Below, one piece after another: positions 43,608-52,053 of a DNA stretch of 64,000 nt. This DNA comes from an uncultured Chloroflexota bacterium (GTDB lineage: Bacteria > Chloroflexota > Chloroflexia > Thermomicrobiales > UBA6265), in assembly GCA_937901745.1 (NCBI GenBank), contig CALGSZ010000106.1, forward strand, positions 186,001-250,000, read 5' to 3'. The notes under the pieces are model-generated. The model was not told the origin of the DNA and ran no database searches. It was given only the letters and a program-made list of their open reading frames with translations. Each line of letters starts with the position of its first letter. The first letter of the stretch is position 1. The position numbers and the translations under genes were made by a program.

Positions 43608-44078
43608 CCGTCACGTTCCTCCTTCCTCGACCGTTTCCTTGCCCGCCGGCGCGGCTACGCGACACGGCTGGCGACAGCCCAATTGCCCGGTGAGCCGGAG
43701 GTGAACCAGATTGTCCTCGGCCAGCGCTCCGAGGTTGTTCTACTGGTTTCCGAGCGGTGGAGGGTGGCTATGCCCATCCACTCACCACAAAACGCATCTC
43801 CGGCAACCGAAGCCCATCAAGCGGCAGGAGTATATCGCCGCTACCGGAAATTGTCTCCACGGTCGTGCGTCAAGTCAGGGATTCTCACCGGAGGGTAGTT
43901 GGGGATATGGACGAGGGACAGCGCGACGCCGGCTCGCCGCGCCGCGCATTTTGATGACGTGGCTTGGGAAAAGGGATGATCCGGCTCATTCTTGGCCTAG
44001 TTCGCCTCGTTCGCGCGCTGCACGCGATCAGGCATCTTGGCGCGTCCCGAGGGGGCGAGCGCTCGCCGGATCCATAGA
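43608..44078 (-). promoter_or_regulatory. Non-coding region upstream of coxS with candidate promoter and long leader
   Basis: This 471-base gap has no convincing gene. On the minus strand GAGACA (43857-43852), 17 bases, TATACT (43834-43829) could be the coxS promoter, which would give a leader of about 215 bases. The leader has several GC-rich inverted segments but I could not match it to a known riboswitch. Short open frames in both directions lack ribosome sites. Confidence 0.4.
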
Positions 44079-44756
44079 TCAGGCCGCATCGAGGAAGGCG
44101 CGATAGACCTCGAAGCATGGCGCGGCGCACGGCGCGGATCGCACCTCGCGGACTTGGCCGGTCTTCTCGTCGAATTCGAGGTCCGGCAATCCTGGCGCCG
44201 CGATCTGCTGCCCGTCAGGCAAGACGAACGTGGGACTGCCCGGCACCCGCAGCTCCTCCCACCCCCGGCGCGCCTCTCGGATCACGAGCTCCTTAGCGAC
44301 CCCACGATCGAAATCCGATTCGAAGCGAGCGAGATCGAGGTCCGGAATGCTCGCGGCGATCTCGAGCAGGACGTGTCGCAGCGAAATGCAGCGACTCTCG
44401 GCGAAGAGCGCGACGCGGATCGCCCAGGCCAAGTCATCTGCCAGCTCAACACCTTGCCGCTCGGCGCATTTGACCGCCTCGAAAGCCGGCCAGATCGTGA
44501 CTGGCCAAGCGGAGTCGGGCGCGCTCCAGCGCTTGTAGAGCAGACCTGGCTCATTCGCTGCCAGCGCGGCGATCTCCGCCTCAACGAGCGGCTTCGGCGT
44601 TGGCTCGCGGTTGACGTACTCCAGCGACAGCGACCGATGGATCACCACCACGCGTCCGGCATACTCACCGCGGAGCTGCCGCCACCGATAATGCGCGACA
44701 TACGCGAATGGACACGCGAGATCGCCGTAAAGCTCGATCTGTTGGGGAGTCATCAT
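44079..44756 (-). CDS. DsbA-family thioredoxin-fold protein with a single active-site cysteine
   Basis: A 225-residue cytoplasmic protein of the DsbA/FrnE/HCCA-isomerase group. It starts with a beta strand leading into YGDLACPFAYVAHYRW, so the usual CxxC is CPFA with only the first cysteine. The cis-proline loop is VPGSPTFVLPDG. A long helical insert (about 60-150) lies between. The resolving Cys is absent, so dithiol oxidase activity is unlikely; a glutathione-dependent isomerase or transferase role is possible. No strong ribosome site. It lies between the cox cluster and a secreted unknown protein, same direction. Confidence 0.75.
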   Translation of the reverse strand: MMTPQQIELYGDLACPFAYVAHYRWRQLRGEYAGRVVVIHRSLSLEYVNREPTPKPLVEAEIAALAANEPGLLYKRWSAPDSAWPVTIWPAFEAVKCAERQGVELADDLAWAIRVALFAESRCISLRHVLLEIAASIPDLDLARFESDFDRGVAKELVIREARRGWEELRVPGSPTFVLPDGQQIAAPGLPDLEFDEKTGQVREVRSAPCAAPCFEVYRAFLDAA

Positions 44757-44840
44757 CGTTCTGGCTCAGCTACTTCCCGTTACACGGTGAGGTACGAAGC
44801 GAACGGTATTCGCGCCGGCCGATCGCCGTTCAATCCGGCG

Positions 44841-45629
44841 TCACTCCGACCGCTGCGGAGTCCCCGGCAAGCTCAGGTCGCCGGACAAAACACTGTGGAC
44901 TTTAGTGACGCCAAGCGTCGGCTGATTCGGGTCGGTTGAGACGCGCATCGTCGCGGTCACGGCATCGAATCGGAAATCGGTCTGCCCGTGCACGCGCTGC
45001 GCCGGGACGACGACCAAAACATCCTGACCCCGGAGGATCACCGGGAATCCGGGAGAGTCGAGATAGATCGGCAATCCCGGACTCGTCGGCGGCAGAGCGG
45101 ACGCCACATCGCCCGAAACCGCGACCACCGAGAGTCCCCCTGGGGCACGGGAGTCTTCGCCGAGGAGCACCCAATGGCTGTGGTACAGAGCCCCATCATT
45201 GCCGTAATCGCCGTCACCGGTCTCGTCCCAAAGGGGCGTGTCGTCGAAATCGGGATGAGAGGTGACGGCCAGCGCAACGATCCCTTCGGCGCCGCGGAAG
45301 CCGACATCCGCCGGCGACATGGTCGTCGGGAACACATAACCGATGACCGTTGCGGCCTCCATCTCGCCGGTCGCCTCTGGCACGGTACCACCTGCCTCCC
45401 CGGCCACGGTCTGTTGGAAGATCAGCTGCTCCAGCTTTTCGTCGACAACGACCTGTGCGCCCGCAATATGGAGATCCGGGATGACGGATGGCGTCGCCTC
45501 CGGCGTCTGGCCGCGAGCCACTCCCGAGATGCCCACCACGCCGATAAGCGCGAGTCCGGTCCACCGCAACCAGCGCATCACGCGCAGCAACGATCCGTGC
45601 TCTTCAGCGGACGACCACCGTTCCTCCAT
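44841..45629 (-). CDS. Secreted protein of unknown function
   Basis: I do not recognise the family. The 262-residue protein has a hydrophobic signal (RWTGLALIGVVGISGVARG) and a beta-rich body. Distinctive motifs are AVTSHPDFDDTPLWDETGDG followed by DYGNDGALYHSHWVLLGEDS: an Asp-rich loop resembling calcium-binding loops and a YHSHW motif with two His. GGGAGG stands seven bases before the ATG. It is upstream of the DsbA-like gene in the same direction and 66 bases downstream of the MarR gene. Confidence 0.7.
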   Translation of the reverse strand: MEERWSSAEEHGSLLRVMRWLRWTGLALIGVVGISGVARGQTPEATPSVIPDLHIAGAQVVVDEKLEQLIFQQTVAGEAGGTVPEATGEMEAATVIGYVFPTTMSPADVGFRGAEGIVALAVTSHPDFDDTPLWDETGDGDYGNDGALYHSHWVLLGEDSRAPGGLSVVAVSGDVASALPPTSPGLPIYLDSPGFPVILRGQDVLVVVPAQRVHGQTDFRFDAVTATMRVSTDPNQPTLGVTKVHSVLSGDLSLPGTPQRSE

Positions 45630-45695
45630 CGCGCACCCTCCCAGGGTCCATTACCGCGCTGTTCCTGATCCGAGCATCCCCGGCGCCGGGTCTTC

Positions 45696-46355
45696 CTAGG
45701 CAGACCGCCGACCTCCGGAGAATCGCTCCCACAGCTGGCTCGCGACGTCAGGCGACGCCGCCTGGAAATCCGGGCAATCAACTTGCAGCGAGCGGTCGCC
45801 GAACGGCGCTTCGACGAACGCGCAGAAATGCGGCTCTTCTGGATCGTCGAAGACATGAGGTCGGAAGAAGCGGCAGCCGACGCACATCCGCGCGACCGGA
45901 ATCGCGCCTCGCTCTTGCAGCGCGCGGATCATCTTCACGACGCCGCGGAGCATGACGGCCTGTTCCTCCGGCGTCAGCGCATCGACCGCGCCGATCATCA
46001 AATCCGACCACCCCGCCACCCCCTGCGCGGCTTGCCGCCCGTCCGGCGTCAGCGAAACGACGACCGCTCGCCGGTCGCGCGGATCGGGCGTTTTTTCGAC
46101 GTATCCCTTCGCCAGCAGGGCGGCGACGGCGTCGCTTGCCGTCGGCGCTGTGACACCCATCGCCTCGCTGATCTCCGAGACGCGGCGTCCTTCCCGTTCC
46201 GCCAGCAGGTAGGCGAGGATTTGCCCCTGCGTCGGCGTCAAGCGGGCTTCGGTCGCTCCGACCCACGCGCGATGTCTGGCGGCAATCCCCAACTTCGCCA
46301 GGCCAATCACCAATCGCTGCGCTGGAGTCGTACCGCCTTGCGTCGGATCGGTCAT
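45696..46355 (-). CDS. MarR-family transcriptional regulator with a C-terminal four-cysteine tail
   Basis: Winged-helix regulator of about 219 residues. The MarR core reads LTPTQGQILAYLLAEREGRR, VSEISEAMGVTAPTASDAVA (recognition helix) and GYVEKTPDPRDRRAVVVSLT (wing). After the usual end, a 70-residue extension contains MCVGCRFF, then HFCAF and VDCPDF: four Cys that could bind a metal, an Fe-S cluster or act as a redox switch. The ATG at 46355 has GGAGG six bases upstream. A perfect palindrome (46372-46384) in the promoter region suggests autoregulation. Confidence 0.88.
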   Translation of the reverse strand: MTDPTQGGTTPAQRLVIGLAKLGIAARHRAWVGATEARLTPTQGQILAYLLAEREGRRVSEISEAMGVTAPTASDAVAALLAKGYVEKTPDPRDRRAVVVSLTPDGRQAAQGVAGWSDLMIGAVDALTPEEQAVMLRGVVKMIRALQERGAIPVARMCVGCRFFRPHVFDDPEEPHFCAFVEAPFGDRSLQVDCPDFQAASPDVASQLWERFSGGRRSA

Positions 46356-46371
46356 CTCAGCCTCCAAAATA

Positions 46372-46384
46372 TTAGGAGTCCTAA
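46372..46384. promoter_or_regulatory. Palindromic operator candidate upstream of the marR-type gene
   Basis: TTAGGAGTCCTAA: two perfect 6-base half-sites around a central base, 16 bases upstream of the MarR start. AT-rich compared with its surroundings. A TTGACG -35-like hexamer lies upstream on the minus strand (46416-46411). Typical placement for a MarR autoregulatory site; binding is inferred. Confidence 0.65.
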
Positions 46385-46599
46385 ATACGTTTATCACCGA
46401 CTAGGACGGCCGTCAAGTCCGGACAGGACATTGCCTCTCCTCCTCCTAATCCCAAGGCCAATGCTGGAAACGTCTTAGGTCAAGACGCAGACGCACCAAA
46501 CAGACCCATACCGGCGCGTTGCCGCGCTATACGGCCAGCATGACCCTTGCCAACGGCCGTTGCTGTCGGGAGGCGCAAGAAGGGGGTAGCGACCGGAAG

Positions 46600-47853
46600 T
46601 CAAATCTCGTCGGTCGCTTCAGATCGCTCCGCGATGAGCTCGCGCACGATCCTCGCGGCTTCATCCTCGATTCGCGGGGCCAAGGAGGCGGCGACCTTGC
46701 CCAGTTCCTGCAGGCAGTCGCCGAGATTGTCGATAGGCGGCGTCAGTGGTCCGACCGCCTCGCGTAGGCGCGCACGGTGCCAGGCGTTGAGCCGGCGTCG
46801 CACTTGGTTCAACGAGGGCGGCGTCTCGCCTAGCGCCTCAGAAGTCTCTTCGACGATTCGCCGCAGCTCCCGCGACGGAATTCGCAGACCCGCGACCTGA
46901 TCGACAGCAACGCGCTGGTTGCGCACGACATCGACGTCGAGGTCCCAGGTCGTTATCACCTCGAGTGCGGACCGAGCCCTCGCCGCGCGGGAGCCTAGCT
47001 CGTCCTTGACCGCGCTCACATCGACGGAGATCCGCTCATCGAGCCCGAGAAGGGGCCGCACCGAGTCCAACCAGCAGCCAATGGCCGCCCGCGCGAGCCG
47101 GAAGTAGTAGAGCGCCGCGAGGACGCTCCGCTCGAGCCGCACCGGCAGGGCGTCGACCTCGGCGAGGACCGGCATCAGCGCTGCTCCTTCGAGCCTCCCG
47201 AAAAAGATCCGTGCCTCCACCGGCAGCTTCACCACTTCGCGGGCTTCCACCGTTGCTCGGACGATACCCGCCTTTCCTTGAAGCATGAGCTCCGTCAACG
47301 GATACGACGGGCTAAGGAAGACGCCGGGAAGAAATTGGGTTCCGGGCGGCACCTCTCCGAGCAGAGGTCTGAGCAGCGCCTCGAGACTGAGCAGCCCTTC
47401 CAGCACTGCCGGGCTGACTTGCTTCGACCGCGCCGTCTCGACCGAGAACTTGGCGTCAGCGGCCAGGAGCGCCGGCCGACCGCCGCGCTCGCCGAAAATG
47501 AGGATGTCGGGATTCTGAAGTCCCCGCTTCGAGGCGATTTGGGCGATGCGCGGCTCGTGGTCGATGCGGACGACGCGCTCGACTCGCATCGGCTCGCGCT
47601 CCGCGTCCGGCACCGCCAAATCGCGGCCCGGCCACGTCGCGACCATTTCCGCGCACAGGTCCGCCCAGCGCTGGCCGATCATCGAGCTAGCTCCGCCCCG
47701 ATCGGCGAGCGCCATGACCGTGCGGTCCAAGACAGCTGAGACGAGATCGCCACCGGGCAACGAGGAAGAACGGACAAACCGGCCTTCGTCGTGATCTGAT
47801 TTGCCGTCGTGAAGCTCCAAGAAGTCCGTCCCTCGCAAACCCAGTCGCGGCAT
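46600..47853 (-). CDS. Unknown protein with a PD-(D/E)XK-like nuclease signature
   Basis: A 417-residue soluble protein I cannot assign to a named family. In the N-terminal third NPDILIF, then RPALLAADAKFSVETARSKQ places Asp116, Asp133 and Lys135 in the D-x(n)-D-x-K pattern of PD-(D/E)XK nucleases, with the acidic-x-Lys on a hydrophobic strand. The remainder is mostly helical. The ATG has no ribosome site, and a TATAGA hexamer lies nine bases upstream, suggesting a leaderless transcript. It is divergent, 64 bases apart, from a small winged-helix-like gene. Nuclease activity is a hypothesis. Confidence 0.55.
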   Translation of the reverse strand: MPRLGLRGTDFLELHDGKSDHDEGRFVRSSSLPGGDLVSAVLDRTVMALADRGGASSMIGQRWADLCAEMVATWPGRDLAVPDAEREPMRVERVVRIDHEPRIAQIASKRGLQNPDILIFGERGGRPALLAADAKFSVETARSKQVSPAVLEGLLSLEALLRPLLGEVPPGTQFLPGVFLSPSYPLTELMLQGKAGIVRATVEAREVVKLPVEARIFFGRLEGAALMPVLAEVDALPVRLERSVLAALYYFRLARAAIGCWLDSVRPLLGLDERISVDVSAVKDELGSRAARARSALEVITTWDLDVDVVRNQRVAVDQVAGLRIPSRELRRIVEETSEALGETPPSLNQVRRRLNAWHRARLREAVGPLTPPIDNLGDCLQELGKVAASLAPRIEDEAARIVRELIAERSEATDEI

Positions 47854-47917
47854 TGCCGCTCATCTATACGTAAGCATACCAGTCTCGGCTCACGGAGCGG
47901 TGATAAGATTGCGCGCC

Positions 47918-48319
47918 ATGAATGTGCCACCGCCTTTGCGACGCCGAGCGAGGCTACGCGCAGCCCTCGAAGCCACTTCACCCCTTGACTCATTCCTCGT
48001 CCATTTGCTCGATTGGATCGCTCAGCACGACGGGAGTTACGTCCCCTCGCGGGACGCGCGGCAGGTCTCGGAGGCCTTCGATTGGCCGGCTCCGTTCCTG
48101 GAAGCGCTGCTGACCAGCGCTCGCTCGCGCCGGCTGCTCGTACCCGCCGAAGCGCGCCGTGGCCGCCCCCGTGGCACCTTGCTCATCTCCGAACTTGGCC
48201 GCGCGTGGCTAGAAGTACGCCAGCAGCAAGCAGGGGCCCCATCAGCGGACAATGCCAGCCGCGACGAAACGCTCGTCGAAATGGAAAGTGACGCGAGCGG
48301 TATCTCGCTCAACGAGTGA
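47918..48319 (+). CDS. Small winged-helix-like protein
   Basis: About 133 residues. LDSFLVHLLDWIAQHDGSYV followed by DARQVSEAFDWPAPFLEALL, RRLLVPAEARRGRPRGTLLI and SELGRAWLE looks like a winged-helix fold with a basic wing (RRGRPRG). The tail is acidic and low complexity. The ATG at 47918 lacks a ribosome site, with TAAGAT (47904-47909) eight bases upstream, suggesting a leaderless transcript. It is divergent from the PD-(D/E)XK-like gene and could regulate or partner it; this is inference. An in-frame ATG at 47900 is a longer alternative. Confidence 0.5.
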   Translation: MNVPPPLRRRARLRAALEATSPLDSFLVHLLDWIAQHDGSYVPSRDARQVSEAFDWPAPFLEALLTSARSRRLLVPAEARRGRPRGTLLISELGRAWLEVRQQQAGAPSADNASRDETLVEMESDASGISLNE

Positions 48320-48365
48320 AACACGGGCCGAGATGGGGCCAACGCTCCAAACGCAGGAGTCGGGA

Positions 48366-50012
48366 ATGACGGAAGTAATGACGGGCCAACAGGGGACTGA
48401 GACGCTCGCGGGAACGCCGACCGGCGCCGAGCTAGCGATCGCGATGCTCGAAGCGCACGGGGTCGAGACGGTCTTCGGCATCCCCGGCGTCCATACGCTC
48501 GCGCTCTATGATGCGCTGCGCTCTTCGCGCATCCGTCACGTCCTGGCCCGCCACGAACAGGGTGTCGGCTACATGGCCGATGGCTACGCGCGCGCGAGCG
48601 GCCGGCCCGGGGTCGGATTCGTCATCACCGGCCCCGGCGTCACGAACGTCGCAACTCCCCTCGCCGAGGCCTACACCGATGGCTCGCCGGTCCTCATCCT
48701 CTCGTCGAACAATCCCCGGCCATACCTCGACCAGATGCGCGGCTGCCTACACGATCTGAAAGACCAAATGGGGGTGACGGCGGCGGTCACGAAGTGGAAC
48801 ACGCGAGTGATGAGCGCGGCGGACGTCCCGTCGGCGTTGGTCGAAGCGTTCAGCCGCCTCGGGAGCGGCCGGCCTGCCCCGGTTCACGTCGAGTTCCCAC
48901 TCGATGTACTCGATGAGCCCGCGAATGTGTCTGACCTGCCAGCTCCGGCCCGCCCCTTCCCGATAAAGCCCGATCCCGCGCTGCTCAATGAGGCGGCCGA
49001 CCGCATCGCGCGCGCTCGCCGCGTCGTGATCTATTGCGGTGGCGGCGCGGTGCAGTCAGGAGCGGGAGAGTACGTCCTCGAAATCGCCGAGCGGCTTGGA
49101 GCCCCGGTGCTTACCTCAATCATGGGCAAGGGTAGCATCCCGGAGGACCACCCACTTGCGCTCGGCGCGCTTTGGTGGCCGGGAAACGCGGTGGATGAGC
49201 TCGTGGCTTCGGCTGACTGCCTCATCGTTTTCGGCTCGAAGCTGGGAGAGCAAGTCACACACGGCTTCAAGTTCCCGCTGCCCGCAGAGCTGATCCGGGT
49301 GGACGTTGATGAGCGTGAACTGACGCTCAACGCCACCCCCTCGCTCCCGATCCTGGGCGACGCGGCGCTCGCCGCCGAGGGAATCGCGTCGCTGCTCGCC
49401 GGCAAGGACGTGAGCATGGAGTCGTTCTCGCGCGAGGCGATCGCGGCGGCGAGACAACAGGCAGAAGCGACCGCCTGGCATGCCGAGCGGCGTCCGTATG
49501 TCGCTGCGCTGCGCCGCGCCATCCCGCGCGACGGCATCCTCGTCGCGGACATGACGCAGATGAGTTATGTCGCGTGGGCGCTTTACCCGGTCTACGAGCC
49601 GCGTACGTTCCTTTTCCCGTCCGGTTACGGCACGCTCGGATTCTCGCTGCCGGCAGCGATCGGCGCCAAGATCGCGCGACCGGACACTCCGGTTGTCTGC
49701 ATCATCGGCGACGGCGGATTCCAGTTCACGATGGGCGAGCTTGGCGTCGCGGTTCAGGAGCGGCTCAGCCTGCCGATCGTCATCTTCAACGACTCGACGT
49801 ACTCAGCGGTCAAGGAGAATCAGGCGAAGACCCGGGGAGGCCGCTTCATCGGAGTGGATCTCATCAATCCCGATTTCCTGGAGATCGCGCGCGCCTATCA
49901 CATCCCTGGCGAGTTAGCCAGGACGCCGGAGGAACTCGAGCGGGCGATCAAGACAGCACTGGGCCGCGATCTGCCCACGATCATCGAAGCGCCGATCGCT
50001 CCGTGGGTTTAG
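48366..50012 (+). CDS. Thiamine-diphosphate-dependent enzyme, acetolactate synthase large-subunit-like
   Basis: A 548-residue three-domain ThDP enzyme. The N-terminal PYR domain has VFGIPGVHTLALYDALRSS and ARHEQGVGYMADGYARA with the cofactor-activating Glu. The middle domain contains GAPVLTSIMGKGSIPEDHPL. The C-terminal PP domain has IGDGGFQFTMGELGVAVQ and the metal-binding IFNDSTYSAVKENQ. The acetolactate synthase signature residues are only partly present and no ilvN is adjacent, so a 2-oxoacid decarboxylase or similar lyase is as likely as a biosynthetic role. ATG at 48366 follows AGGAG. Its last 32 bases overlap the convergent gene. Confidence 0.87.
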   Translation: MTEVMTGQQGTETLAGTPTGAELAIAMLEAHGVETVFGIPGVHTLALYDALRSSRIRHVLARHEQGVGYMADGYARASGRPGVGFVITGPGVTNVATPLAEAYTDGSPVLILSSNNPRPYLDQMRGCLHDLKDQMGVTAAVTKWNTRVMSAADVPSALVEAFSRLGSGRPAPVHVEFPLDVLDEPANVSDLPAPARPFPIKPDPALLNEAADRIARARRVVIYCGGGAVQSGAGEYVLEIAERLGAPVLTSIMGKGSIPEDHPLALGALWWPGNAVDELVASADCLIVFGSKLGEQVTHGFKFPLPAELIRVDVDERELTLNATPSLPILGDAALAAEGIASLLAGKDVSMESFSREAIAAARQQAEATAWHAERRPYVAALRRAIPRDGILVADMTQMSYVAWALYPVYEPRTFLFPSGYGTLGFSLPAAIGAKIARPDTPVVCIIGDGGFQFTMGELGVAVQERLSLPIVIFNDSTYSAVKENQAKTRGGRFIGVDLINPDFLEIARAYHIPGELARTPEELERAIKTALGRDLPTIIEAPIAPWV

Positions 50013-52053
50013 CAACCCGCCCTGGCCGTGGTGCACCAGCCAGCAGCCACACTATGAGAGCCGCGCCGAGGACGCAGCACGCTCGTGCAAGCCAGTCCCA
50101 GGCATCTACCACGTAAGTGAGCCGGATGTCGGCGGTTCCGGCGGGTACCGCGACGTCCATGTATCCATCCGGGCGATGCGCGATCGGTACCGGCTCGCCA
50201 TTCACGCTCGCGCGCCAGCGTGGAAACCAGTTCAGGCGGATGGTGGCAACGCCGCCGGCGCTCTCGACCGTCGCGCGCAGCTCGCCGTTCCCAACCTCGA
50301 CCTCGCGAGCGTTTCGATCTCCCACCGAGACGATGGTCCGCGCGTCCCGTACCAGATAGACGTCGAAGATGCCGTCGCGAATTGGCGTGAGATTCGGCGC
50401 GGATTCGGCGGCGATAGCCGCTAGCTGTGTGCGGGGCGTCTCCGCGATCACCACCGCGCCGATCCCGTGCCGCGTGAGGAAGTCGGGATCAAGCGTCTCC
50501 GCCATTCGCTCAGCGTCGTAGGCATGCTCGACGAACGGATCGTAGGGACCGGCGTGCTCTGCCTGCCAGTACCAGAGCCAGTCGTCGTAGAACAACGGGC
50601 GATCGCTCCACAGCGGCGCCCAAAGCTGCGTGTGCCACGTCAGCGGCGAATCAAGCGGTGAGCCCAGCACGAGGATCGCCGATCCAGGCAGAGCTTCCTC
50701 GTCAGCAAGCTGCACGCTCTCGCGCAGATCCGCGACCGCCGTTGTCGCCGCTGACGCGGGTGTCACCAGTCCGCGGTCGCCTTCCGGGATGACCGAAAGC
50801 GGCCGGATTACGTACGCCACCAAGATCAGCGCCGCCACTACGCCGAGCGCGACATCCGGGAGCCACGCCTCGCCGCGTGCCGCGCGGCGCAGTAATGCCA
50901 CCGCTTCCCCAACTGCGAACGCCGCGAGGTACAGCATCAGGAATCGCTGAAACGGCATGAGCCGCGTCGCTTCTAGTTGCCCGGCGAATCCGCCGTCGCT
51001 AGCCCCGGCAGCCACGGCTGTTGCGCCGACATAGGCGACGAGGGCGAATGCGGCCGCTCGGCTCTGCACGCGATGCGGCACGGCGAACGCCAGCGCCAGA
51101 CCAGCCAGCGCGACGATGAAGAACGGTCCAGAAACCGCCTGGATCGAGGATCGCCAATAAGCGCCCAGATTCTCGTAGCGTTCGTAACGGACGAAGTAAT
51201 AGAGAGCGTCGAAACGGAGCAGCGAGAATAGCTCCGGCGCGGCAACAAGCGCGGCGATCCCCGCGACCGCGCCGAGTCGAACCGCTGTGCGGCGAACGTC
51301 TCGCGGTACTCCCGACCGCGCCAGGGCCGCGGCTCCCGCGCCGATCGCGACGGCAGCCAGCGCAATTGAGCTACGCGGATTGGCATAGACGGCAAACGCC
51401 GCTAACGCGGCGGCGCCCGCTCCGTCGCGCCCACGCCCGGTCTGCACATACGACGTCAAGAGGGGCAGGGTCAGTAGCGCTGCCGTCGCGCCGGCGACGT
51501 TGGTCACGAGCCCCCACTCGATCAGTTCCATCGAGCCGCCGGACCACCACCAGCCGCGAACCGCGACCTGTCCCGCCAGCGCCACCAGCGCGACACCCGG
51601 CGAGAGCCGGTCGCGCCGCGCCATGAGGAGATAGGCAAGACCGGGAAGCAGGAAGATCAGCCAGACGGCAAGCTTGTGGACAGCGCCCACCGGCAGGCTG
51701 CCGAGGAGCACCGCCCAGAGTCCGACCTCGAACCCTGCCGCGCCCAGCGGATAGAACTCGACGGGATAGCCACCCTGGTAATGCCCGATCCAGCGAAGCA
51801 GCCCACCATCGAGCAGCGTCCGCCTCAGCGTTTCGGCACGAACGATGTGGAAGGGATGGTCAACCGTGCCGTAGGTGTCTGGCAGACGAACCGTGCTTCC
51901 GTCGGGTAGCTGAACCGTCTGCCAGACGGAAAAGACTTCCAGGCGCGAGCCGACCCAAACCGCCAGGCCCAGAAAGGCAACCGCCCAAATCGCGGCAGGG
52001 CTCCAGCGACGCAACCTACGTGACTTCGGCGACGGCCGACGAGCAGCCGTCAT
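49981..52053 (-). CDS. Large GT-C/YfhO-like membrane protein
   Basis: A 690-residue protein with about ten to twelve spans in the first 430 residues and an extracytoplasmic C-terminal domain, then one last span (RACCVLGAALIVWLLAG). The first loop contains TVDHPFHIVRAETLRRTLLD, an Asp/His motif typical of GT-C folds. The C-terminal part (VATIRLNWFPRWRASVNGEP) resembles the membrane-proximal beta domain of YfhO-type proteins. Likely transfers or modifies sugars on lipid-linked donors at the cell surface. Last gene of the glycan locus; overlaps its upstream neighbour by four bases and the convergent ThDP gene by 32. Confidence 0.75.
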   Translation of the reverse strand: MTAARRPSPKSRRLRRWSPAAIWAVAFLGLAVWVGSRLEVFSVWQTVQLPDGSTVRLPDTYGTVDHPFHIVRAETLRRTLLDGGLLRWIGHYQGGYPVEFYPLGAAGFEVGLWAVLLGSLPVGAVHKLAVWLIFLLPGLAYLLMARRDRLSPGVALVALAGQVAVRGWWWSGGSMELIEWGLVTNVAGATAALLTLPLLTSYVQTGRGRDGAGAAALAAFAVYANPRSSIALAAVAIGAGAAALARSGVPRDVRRTAVRLGAVAGIAALVAAPELFSLLRFDALYYFVRYERYENLGAYWRSSIQAVSGPFFIVALAGLALAFAVPHRVQSRAAAFALVAYVGATAVAAGASDGGFAGQLEATRLMPFQRFLMLYLAAFAVGEAVALLRRAARGEAWLPDVALGVVAALILVAYVIRPLSVIPEGDRGLVTPASAATTAVADLRESVQLADEEALPGSAILVLGSPLDSPLTWHTQLWAPLWSDRPLFYDDWLWYWQAEHAGPYDPFVEHAYDAERMAETLDPDFLTRHGIGAVVIAETPRTQLAAIAAESAPNLTPIRDGIFDVYLVRDARTIVSVGDRNAREVEVGNGELRATVESAGGVATIRLNWFPRWRASVNGEPVPIAHRPDGYMDVAVPAGTADIRLTYVVDAWDWLARACCVLGAALIVWLLAGAPRPGRVAKPTERSALR

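Noticed and set aside
43885..44130. Short minus-strand frame (containing MSRIIPFPKPRHQNAR) upstream of coxS.
   Set aside because: No ribosome site, overlaps the end of the DsbA-like gene in part and has no recognisable domain; left as non-coding.
48366..50012. Calling the ThDP enzyme ilvB (acetolactate synthase).
   Set aside because: No ilvN or ilvC nearby, and family-specific residues could not be confirmed; kept as ALS-like.
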